Source: Ichthyophis bannanicus
Lineage: Eukaryota > Chordata > Amphibia > Gymnophiona > Ichthyophiidae
DNA length: 64,000 nt
Reading direction: 5' to 3'
Assembly: GCA_033557465.1 (NCBI GenBank)
Contig: CM066035.1
Span: 896,551,309 to 896,615,308 of the forward strand
Shown: positions 54,501 through 62,646 of the stretch, piece by piece
Layout of the letters: each line of letters starts with the position of its first letter
How positions within the stretch are numbered: the stretch's first letter is position 1
Program-made: the position numbers and the translations under genes
Notes under the pieces: generated by a model
What the model saw: the letters and a program-made list of their open reading frames with translations, nothing else
Database searches by the model: none
Told to the model about the DNA's origin: nothing

Positions 54501-54865
54501 CCATATGTGAAGACTACATTCCTGCTTGTTCCTGGAGATAGCGTAGTTACTCACCTGTAACAGGTGATCTTCGGGAACAGCAGGAATTTAGTCTTCACAA
54601 CCCACCCACCTTCCCTAGGAGTTGTATCTCTCTCTCTTTCTCTCGTTCCCTCTCTCTTTTGTCTCAGCTATAAACTCAACTGGAGAGAGACAGTTGGAAA
54701 GGTGGGAAGGCAGCACGCAGGCGCTGTGGGATGCTCCCAAAAGCTTTCCTATTGGATGCTGGGGAGCGTTCCCGCGCAGGCTCCGTCAGTACCGACGATA
54801 CCCATATGTGAAGACTAAATTCCTGCTGTTCCCAGAGATCACCTGTTACATGTGAGTAACTACGT
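54501..54865 (+). repeat. D6 internal complementary region and 3' ITR
   Basis: Internal complementary region 54501-54600 (GTAGTTACTCACCTGTAACA, GGGAACAGCAGGAATTTAG), then the ITR with GGGATGCTCCCAAAAGCTTT and CATATGTGAAGACTAAATTC and the end TTACATGTGAGTAACTACG. The donor-like string is mutated here (CATGTGAGT). Confidence 0.87.
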
Positions 54866-54889
54866 TTTCTCTCTTTCTCCTTTGTGACT

Positions 54890-55035
54890 CTGTGAGCTTG
54901 AGGTTATCTCACCAGGCAAATCACTTTACCCTCCAAGGAAGAAAAGGCCTGGCAATCTACTTTTGGTTATAACTTACCAAGAAAAGAAAGGGGCTGCTGG
55001 GTCGCCAGGAGTCAGCATTGACTTGACAGTACTTC
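54890..55035 (+). mobile_element. RTE/BovB-type 3' tail fragment
   Basis: GGAAGAAAAGGCCTGGCAAT followed by GGGTCGCCAGGAGTCAGCAT resembles the 3' ends of RTE/BovB LINEs and SINEs that use them (GGGTCGCCA.GAGTCGG...). About 145 bp, no ORF. Confidence 0.5.
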
Positions 55036-55389
55036 AATAAAAAAACGGTGCTTTATCCTTGCCTTGTTCCTTGTAGAGTACCTGAAGAGGGGTTCAGTCT
55101 GCTAGAGTCCTTGTCTACAGCAAATTCTTTCTTTGGACAGATGACGAATGCTTCAATGGGTATAGATGCCTTATCACATGCATGCTATAAAGAAACAGAA
55201 AAATGATAGCACATAAAGACCGTATAGGCTATATCCTATATAGGTTTTATAAGCAAATACCCAGGCGTTTACTTGGATTCAGGATGAGTTTATGGGAGAT
55301 ACACCATTTGTGTAATTTTTCCAACAAGGATGTGACAGCATTTTGAAAATTCTGATCCCTCGTGTTATGCTATTAGCAATTGGATATCA
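55036..55389. other. Unrecognised stretch
   Basis: About 350 bp after the RTE tail with no recognised element or ORF. Confidence 0.5.
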
Positions 55390-55468
55390 GTATATATAGT
55401 ACCTAAATGTACACCGCTTTGGTAGAAAAGCGGTATATACACCTAGAGAAAGAAAGAAAGAAAATAAA
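55390..55468 (+). mobile_element. L2- or SINE-type 3' tail
   Basis: Hairpin ACCGCTTTGGTAGAAAAGCGGT followed by ATATACACC and an AAAGAAAG/AAATAAATA run, matching the terminal design of the L2 and SINE copies in this window. Confidence 0.6.
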
Positions 55469-55631
55469 TAGGTGATAGTGCCTTTCCATAAGTCTCTAGT
55501 GAGACCTCATTTTAAGTACTATACATTTCTGGAAACCGCACCTTTGAAAAAATATAACAGTATGGAGACAGTCTACAGGGTGGCTACTAAAATGGTCAGT
55601 GGTCTTCAGTATAAGGAATGTGAGGATAGAA
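55469..55631 (+). mobile_element. CR1 LINE fragment
   Basis: CR1 RT C-terminal codons: MIVPFHKSLVRPHFKYYTFL, MVSGLQYKECEDR. Cut at about 55631 where an antisense CR1 3' end begins. Confidence 0.8.
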
Positions 55632-56220
55632 ACATAGACAAAATGACTACAGGCAAAGATCATATGGCCTGTCCAGTCTGCCCTTCCTTATCAACTACTA
55701 AGCTTTACAGTCCCTTTTTTTCCCTTATAGCATCCTCTGTGTTTGTCCCATGCTTTCCTGAATTCAGATACAATCTTCATCTCTGGGAGGCTATTCCAAG
55801 CATTTCCATAAAGAAATATTTCCACAAAATACTCCTGAGTCTATCCCCTTTCATCTTATCCATTTGTTGCAGAGCTGTCTTTCAATTGAAAGAGGCGATC
55901 CTCCTGTGCATTTATGCCATGGAGATATTTAAGTGTGTCTATCATATCTCCCTTCTCCCATCTCTCTTCCAACATATACATACTGAGATATTTGTCTGTC
56001 CCCATATGCCTTATGATGAAGACTACTGACCATTTTAATAGCCACCCTCTGCATAGATTCCATCCTGTTTTATATCCATTTGAAGGTGTGCTCTTCAGAA
56101 TTGCACACAGTACTCCAAATGAGGTTTCACCAAAAACTTATACTGGGGCACAGTCACTTCCTGTTGGCCATTCCTCTTCCTATACACCCAAGTGTCCTTC
56201 TGGCTTTCGCCATTGCCTGT
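55632..56220 (-). mobile_element. CR1 LINE, antisense 3' part
   Basis: 3' end at 55632 (CAAAGATCATATGGCCTGTC, the complement of the CR1 tail), then the complement of WNSLPEV-like, EMFKYL and MLGCIG modules to about 56220 (CTTTCGCCATTGCC). It is tail to tail with the fragment on its left. Confidence 0.8.
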
Positions 56221-56795
56221 AGGCTTTGGTGTGTGGGGCCTAGGAATATGGTCATGTTTGTGGTGGCTAGGCGTTTCCTGTGGCTCTGGAATTGGTCAGC
56301 GAATGTGACCTCCAAGACTTGTCTCAGTAAGCTACCCTTTGTGGGTCAGCTGCTCTTCGGAGTGGACCTAGAGAAGCTGGTAAAGGACTTGGGTGAGTCT
56401 AAGGTCCTGCGGCTGCTTGAGGATAAGCCCAAGGGCTCTGGGAAAGGTGCTGCTGGCCAGGTTAGACGCTGGGACTTCCAGAGATTCCATCTGATATGCG
56501 AGGGGAACTTGTAGCATTCTCTTTTCTTGACAATGGTAGAGTCCTTTCATGGAGGGTGCTGAGATGGGCCTTAAGAATGTTTTGTTTTTGAGTGGTGCTG
56601 TCTGTCATAGTATAGGGTTGCGACTCCTGATTCTGCTTTGCTATGGTCATACTAGCTGTGGAATGGTGCACAGGCTCCTATTGGGCTGATTCAGTTCAGG
56701 TTTTTTTTTCTCAGTCTCCATCTGCTGGTGGGTGGGCATAACCCATGTGTCTGGACTGGACTGGAGGAACTGCAGGAAAGAAAATTAGCAGGTAA
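56221..56795 (+). mobile_element. Possible second DIRS lineage: Gag C-terminus and terminal repeat
   Basis: Codons in frame with 56080-56514 read FLWLWNWSANVTSKTCLSKL then PFVGQLLFGVDLEKLVKDLG, resembling the LAP2-alpha-like Gag domain of other DIRS elements (W..D..SK..L..LPF.G..LFG..L). The end, CTCCATCTGCTGGTGGGTGG, GACTGGAGGAACTGCAGGAA and CAGGTAAGACC, has a layout reminiscent of the main family 3' end but a different sequence. If correct, most of the interior is deleted. It could also be another retroelement. Confidence 0.4.
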
Positions 56796-57620
56796 GACCT
56801 AATTTCACCATTGTTAAAGAATTCTGTTTTAGCCTCATCAGTTTCTACATATTCCTCCTCTTCACCTTTGAGTCTGAAAATACCACTTTCCATGTTTTCT
56901 TGTTACTAATATATCTTAAAAAAAAAAGTATCCCATTTTACTTCGTTGTGTGCATCTTTGCTTTTCTAACTACTTTCCCACCTTCTGTTAACTTCCAAAT
57001 ACTGTTGCATGTCTTCATCTTTCCGTGATCTTGTTCTTTATGAAGGCTAACCTCTCTTCCCTAACTTTTTTAGCTTCTTTTTTTAGAGAATCATAACACC
57101 TTCTTTTCCTTACTTTTCTAACAAAAAGGCTCATTGTCCTTTAAAATATCCCCTTTCAGTCTTGCCTACAGCTTTTTCTACATCCCCCAGATGTTCCCAT
57201 CCAGCTAACGTCTCCTTGAGATATTCTCTCATCTTGACAAAGTAAGTATACCTAAAATAACATTCACTTTTGAATGTTCCATCTTTGTCCTTCTCCAAAT
57301 ATTGAACCACACCATCCGATGGTCATTGGATGCCAGATATCACTCACCTTAACATAAGAAATGCTCCCATTTGTAAGCACCAGGGTCCAGTATTGTCCCC
57401 TCCCATATGGGTTCCATTATCGTCCCCTCCCATATGGGTTCCATTATCAGTTGCAGGAATGGTTCTCTTTAGAAAATTCAGGATCTCCATACTTCTAGAC
57501 GACACCATAGTAGGAATGTCCCAATAAACACCAGCATATTGAAATCCGCCATACCATGCAATCCTGACTTATGACACTAAATCTAGCCTGCTTATGTATG
57601 AATGTTTTTCTTTCAAAGGT
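56796..57620 (-). mobile_element. CR1 LINE, antisense linker and endonuclease part
   Basis: The complement at 56800-56893 reads GIFRLKGEEEEYVETDEAKT, like the linker at window position 320-370. Farther right, antisense phrases such as CATCCGATGGTCATTGGATG, AGCACCAGGGTCCAGTATTG and CCCTCCCATATGGGTTCCAT (present twice in tandem) match the usual antisense CR1 endonuclease segment. Heavily mutated. Confidence 0.7.
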
Positions 57621-57894
57621 AAATGATTTAATGTGGCTTTAAGACCTTGTTAAATGGAATGAGTAATATCCATTTTAGGTTAAGCTTGTGTACTGGTTTT
57701 CTTCATTGCTTCAGAGATGAAAGCTGCAGAGCTTTGGGTGTTCTTTCTGATTATAATGCCTCATCGTCGTCATAGTGTGCTGTTGGGTCTATGCCAACTC
57801 CTCGCAACCCAGCCCCTGGGTTTTCTTGGCAAGGTGCCACAAGTAGTAGATTGCCAGAGAATGATGGCAGATAACAATCATGTGTATCCATTGG
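57621..57894. other. Unassigned stretch
   Basis: No gene recognised. CGTCGTCATAGTGTGCTGTT...CTCCTCGCAACCC (about 57765-57812) looks repeat-derived but I cannot name it. Confidence 0.4.
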
Positions 57895-58275
57895 TTACGT
57901 TATCAGAATATAGAAAGACTAGGGGACATGCAATGAAGCTACGGGGTAAACTATAAGACTAATAAAAGAAAATATTTTTTCACTCAACATGTAATCAAAC
58001 TCTGGAATTCGTTACCGGAGGATGTAGTAAAGGCTGTTAGTGTAGCTGGGTTTAAAAAAGGTTTGGACAAGTTCCTGGAGGAAAGGTCCATAAACCATTA
58101 TTAAGAAGGCACCCAGGATATCAATGCTTGACCCAGTACAAGCATTGTGGAACCTGTCTTTTGGGGAAACTGCTAGGTACGTATGACCTAGATTGGCCAC
58201 TGCTGGAAACAGGATACTGGGCTTGATGGCCCTTGGTCTGACCCAGTATGGCATATCTTATGTTCTTATGTCTGC
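57895..58275 (+). mobile_element. CR1 LINE 3' end
   Basis: YRKTRGHAMKLRG-like codons at 57910-57950, then GAATTCGTTACCGGAGGATG, GGGCTTGATGGCCCTTGGTC and the terminal TATGGCATATCTTATGTTCT. Same subfamily as copies b and j. Confidence 0.85.
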
Positions 58276-58479
58276 CCATTAGTGGAATGAGTGTAGACTA
58301 CTACTCTGCCTTTCCGTTTCTTTGGAAAGACAGTATGGTGGTCTCTGTTCCCTCTTCTCTACAGAGAGCAGGTTGATTGATTTTTGGATTTAATTACTCA
58401 TCTTTCCAAATCCAGACTCAACATGAGTTACAGTTAGCATATGGTAGGTATTTCCTGCCCCCAAAAGAGTAAGTTGTGC

Positions 58480-58592
58480 ATGAGGCAATGGAGGATAAAG
58501 TGACTTGCCAAAGGTCAGAAGGAGCGAGAAGAGATCTGAACTAAGACTTCCCTGGTTCTTATCCTACTGCTCTAACCACTAGCCAATTCCTT
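58480..58592 (-). mobile_element. Old CORE-SINE fragment, antisense
   Basis: GGATAAAGTGACTTGCCAAA and CTAACCACTAGCCAATTCC match the CORE and tRNA-head complement of the SINEs at 5800 and 16327, more diverged. Confidence 0.6.
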
Positions 58593-59639
58593 GTGGGGGT
58601 GGGGGGTTGCTCTTCCAGGAGGTCTCGGCAGCACCCTCACTTTGGCAAAGACTGTGTGAAGCGCTGGTTCCCTTAACCTGTATTTCTAAGATTTGGGTTT
58701 GGCCTACTCTCATATGTTTGACGTATGAAAGTAGCCTCCCAAAAACTGTTTATTTTTTTTTCCCTTTTTAGGGAACATAGGAGAAATGAAGGAAGCAATC
58801 ATTCCAGTAACAATAAGATTTTAGTTGGTTCGTAGCTACAGAGACAACAAACTTGCATCAAAAGGGAAGATGCTCCCCAAATGACACTGTTCTCCTTCAG
58901 GTTATTTTGGGAAGTTCATTTGCAGTCATTAAGAAAATATCTGGGGTTTTTTTTTTTTTTGCCCTTAATGGAGATAGAGGTTGGGAAGGGTGTCAAACTG
59001 TGGTCCCCAAAAACCATAAACAAGTCTGGTTGCCAGGAGTCTGCATTGAATGGACAGCACACAACAATGGCAACAATGCAAAGAGCATAAACAAGCTCCT
59101 ATGACACCTCACCCTACCCCATATAGATTATGCTACTGGTTAGTTTCTGAGGAGTGCAATATGAGATTCTGACATGAATGAATAAAGTTAGACATCAGCT
59201 ACAGCAGTTTTCCTCTTTTACTGCTAGAACATCAGATGAATGTTCATTTTTCTTTTAATGTTTTAACTGTGATCGCTCTTCTCTTTCTCATATAGAAAGC
59301 ATTTGTTTGTCTCATTATCAAATGTGTGAATTTGATTGTGATGAATGTCTTCCTTGTTTAAGCCATACTTTTATTTTTTTTCTGGGATAGTTTGTCAACA
59401 GTTTGTTTAACAAGTGACATAGCAGTGTGAAGGCTGAGCCTACAAGTCAGCACTGTGAACAGCGATATGGCACCATGTTCATCTGAAGAAAACAGTCACA
59501 ATAACTTTCTGGGGTATCTTTGTTAAAAAACACAAAAAAAACAAAACAAAAACAAAAAAAAGCCCTCCTTCCTTATCGTCCCTCCAGTCTAGTCCCGAAC
59601 CTCTGTGGTTGTGCCCTTCCTCCAGCAGCTTTGGAGACT
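58593..59639. other. Mostly unassigned stretch with an RTE-type tail piece
   Basis: No gene recognised. At about 58985-59085, GTTGCCAGGAGTCTGCATTG then GGACAGCACACAACAATGGC resembles an RTE/BovB-type 3' tail. An A-rich run lies at 59520-59562. Confidence 0.45.
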
Positions 59640-60258
59640 GAGAAACGTCATTCTTTTGATGACACTGGTATAAAGACACAGACACCGCCTCCTTCCTCCA
59701 GTTATCTCAGTCTCCAAGCAGCTGCAGGGTGGTGAGCCTGGAGGTCCGGGCCCACTAGAGGAACAATTAAGGGCAGTTAGAATAGTTAGGAGTGATTTAG
59801 TAAGAGAAAATAGCAGGATTGGTAGTTCAAAAGAATTTTTATTTAAGAGATATACCTTTTAAATTGGTTTGGATCTGCTGGAGAGCTCTCTTCCCTTCCC
59901 CCTCCCTTTTTCTCCCGGGGGGAGGGGGGGGGGGTAGCTTAAGCATCGGGGTGAAGGCAGGTGAAACAAACAGAAGCTCCGGTTCCGATCTCACCGATTG
60001 GAGTGGGGAACCGGGGACAGACACACACCAGTGCATTGCAAAAGGTTTGCCTGCTAGCGCTTGGGGGTCTGTGTGTGTGTGGAGAATACATAAGAGAGAG
60101 TGCAGCTGGACGCATCGGGGGTACCGTTTCCCAGCTCTCTGACCTGCCGTTCACAAGAGAGTCCAGCGTCGGGCAGTCTCGGGGGGGGGGGGGGGAGAAG
60201 AAAACACAGATAACAGAGGAGGCAACTGTGAGAGGTTGCAGAGAACTTCAGCACAGTG
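59640..60258 (+). promoter_or_regulatory. Candidate host promoter and first exon
   Basis: A non-repeat segment. ACGTCA (59645-59650) and TGACA (59660-59664) are CRE-like half sites just upstream of TATAAA (59669-59674). The following 500 bp are relatively CpG-rich (about 20 CpGs at 59930-60300 by hand count, roughly 0.7 of expectation), with G-runs at 59917-59934 and 60180-60195. CCGGTAAGAAG at about 60250 fits a splice donor. No coding frame is convincing, so a 5' UTR exon is the only sensible gene reading. D7 begins 80 bp downstream. Speculative. Confidence 0.3.
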
Positions 60259-60711
60259 TCCGGTAAGAAGTAAGGCCGCAAGACGCACCGACGGCCGCGT
60301 CACATGTTTTTTTTCGCACGGGAAAGGCAATTTAGAGTTTATCTCCAGGAACAAGCAGGAATAAGTCCTCACTTATGGGTACGTCGGAACTGACGGAGCC
60401 TGCGCGGGAAAGCTCCCCAGCTTCCCAGAAAGGAAGCTTTTGGGGCCTCCCACTGTACATGCGCGCTGCCTTCCCGCCTTACTGACCAGCTCTCCTCAGT
60501 TTCTCTTTTTCCGCGGAGCCAGCAGGTCGTGTTCCTGTCACCGCTGAAGAAATTATTGTTTTAGTTTGTTTCTTTAGACCGCGTACCTGCCTTCCCCATA
60601 CCGAAACCGGTACCGCCGGTCTCTCTTTTCTTTTCTTTAAAAAAAAAAAATCTTTATCTTTGCACAACTTGGTGATTTCGGTTAGGCCTCAGGCCTACAC
60701 AAATTCTCCTC

Positions 60712-62482
60712 ATGGAGAAACCAGCCCCTGGTTTTAAGAAGTGTACCAAGTGTAGTGCTGTTATTTCTGTCACAGACACCCATGAATGGTGTCTTAAATG
60801 TTTGGGACCTGACCACTCCATTCCGGACTGCCCATCCTGCTCCCAGATGTCTAAACGTGGTTTGCAGAACCGGGCCAACAAATTCCATGTGCTGTTTGCT
60901 TTAGATAAACCAGCATCACAGTCATCCAGGTCTTCCTCTCCGGATGGATCTCAGGTAACCAAACCTTCGGGCAGGTCCTCAAAGAGCAAATCTCCTTCAA
61001 AGCATCGAGAGGCTCTCACTTTTGAATCTGAGGATCCTGCCCCAGCCAAACAACCCCGGGGAGAAGCTCTGGCTTCCAAAGCACCATCTATGGGGTTACA
61101 GGTTGACATCGATGGCACGGCCTCGACTGATCACCTGTTAGACTGCTCTGGGGTACCGGCCCATACCGGTACCGACATCCAGTCAGCAGTGGCGTCTATG
61201 AGCAATACTGTTCAGACCATGCAGCAGGCCATGCTGGCTTTTATTAATGCTGCAACCGAGACCATCCACTTCCAAACGCAGATCGGTTCCGCATGCCGGA
61301 TCCGGGTTTTTACCCGATACCGATCCCATACCCGGTACGCCCGATGTCGATACCGATCGGTATGCGTATCGTGCGTTGGAAGCAAATAGAGAATACTCTG
61401 ATTCTTCTGAGGATTATGACTCCTCTGAGGACTCTGATGAGCTGTCTCTAGTTCTTCATGAAGACCCTTCTTCCCCAAAGAGGAGAATGTCTCCACCAGA
61501 GGATTTGTCCTTTCAAGACTTCATTATAGAGCTAGCTAAAGGACTTTCTATTACCACATCCTCTGAAAAAGAACCTAGGTCAAAGAAATTGGATATTTTA
61601 GGATACCCTAAGGTTCCTAAAGAGGCAGTCACCCTGCCTATCCATGAAATCCTTCAAGAACACTTGATGGACTTATGGGAGGCTCCTCTAACGTTGTCTC
61701 CTTATTCTCGTAGGTTGGACAACATGTACCGGGTCCCTCCTTCTCCTGGTTTTCAAAAGACTCAGTTGCCTCACCATTCCATTGTGGTGAAGTCTGCACT
61801 GAAAAAGATTAAGAGTACCAAAAGGCACTCTTCTACCCCTCCAGGGCGAGAATGTAAGACCCTAGACTCTTTTGGTAGGAAAATTTTCCAGGCTAGTATG
61901 CTTATAGCCAGGATTAATTCATACAGTCTGTATATGGGCATGTTTCTAAGGGAACTTGCCCTAAAGGTACGGCATTTTGCCTCCTTTATCCCTGAGGATA
62001 GAAAGGAGGAGTTCATTCCTCTGGTGAAACAGCTTCTAGATGTTTCTAAGTTCTCCAACAGAGCAGCTTTTGATTCCTTTGAGGGTGCTGGTAGAGCTTC
62101 GGGCATTGCTATTGCAGCCTGACGACTTGCTTGGCTCCAGGCCTCTGACCTAGAACCCTGGGTCCTGGATGGCTTACGGAATCTGCCCTGTACAGGTGAG
62201 AACTTATTTGGTAAAGACTGGCAAATTAAAGCCACTCAAATGGACGCAGAAAATGCTACATTGGATAGACTTTCTAAGTCTACCTCTACTCCTGCCAAGA
62301 AAAAGTCTTTCAAGAGGCCTTACTACAAGAAGGCCAGATTTTCCACAAATACTGGCCAACAATCTTCTCAGCCTCGCTTTGCTGCTAAACGTCAGCAACC
62401 TAAACAGGCAAGGTCAAAGCCTGCAGCGTCTGCCAATCCTCAGCAGGCTCAACCCCCCTCAGGGGTTTTGACTTGCCCCTAG
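60712..62482 (+). pseudogene. DIRS D7 gag, one frameshift and one stop
   Basis: Start Met 60712: MEKPAPGFKKCTKCSAVISV, WCLKCLGPDHSIPDCPSCSQ, giving all the Cys/His pairs of the N-terminal zinc-like region. Then SQVTKPSGRSSKSKSPSKHR and the acidic and Val/Pro parts. The frame slips by one near 61265, after which 61247-62122 carries LSFQDFIIELAKGLSITTSS, FGRKIFQASMLIARINSYSL and AAFDSFEGAGRASGIAIAA, a TGA at 62120-62122 (Arg in D4), and the same frame continues LPCTGENLFGKDWQIKATQM and the Lys/Gln-rich tail to 62482. Confidence 0.9.
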
Positions 62483-62646
62483 AGAACTTAACATTTCTGG
62501 CTCTAGAACAACCAGAGCCCCTCACCATTCCCGGAAGGTTAGCTCACTTTGCTCCCAGATGGGAGCAAATTACATCAGAGCAATGGACCCTCTCTATCAT
62601 CAGAGAGGGCTACAAACTTCATTTTTCCAACCTTCCTCCATATACC

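Larger units (their letters stand above)
49269..54865 (+). mobile_element. DIRS retrotransposon D6, full-length, mutated (5.6 kb)
   Basis: Complete layout: 5' ITR (49269), gag 49674-51415, RT and RNase H 51597-53066, recombinase 52814-54365, internal complementary region 54501-54600, 3' ITR ending near 54865. It differs from D4 in the ITR (TTTAGTCTTCAC versus TGAGTCTTCAC; GTGAGTAACTAC versus GTAAGTAACTGTG), like D1, so D1 and D6 form a sub-branch. Several stops. Confidence 0.93.
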
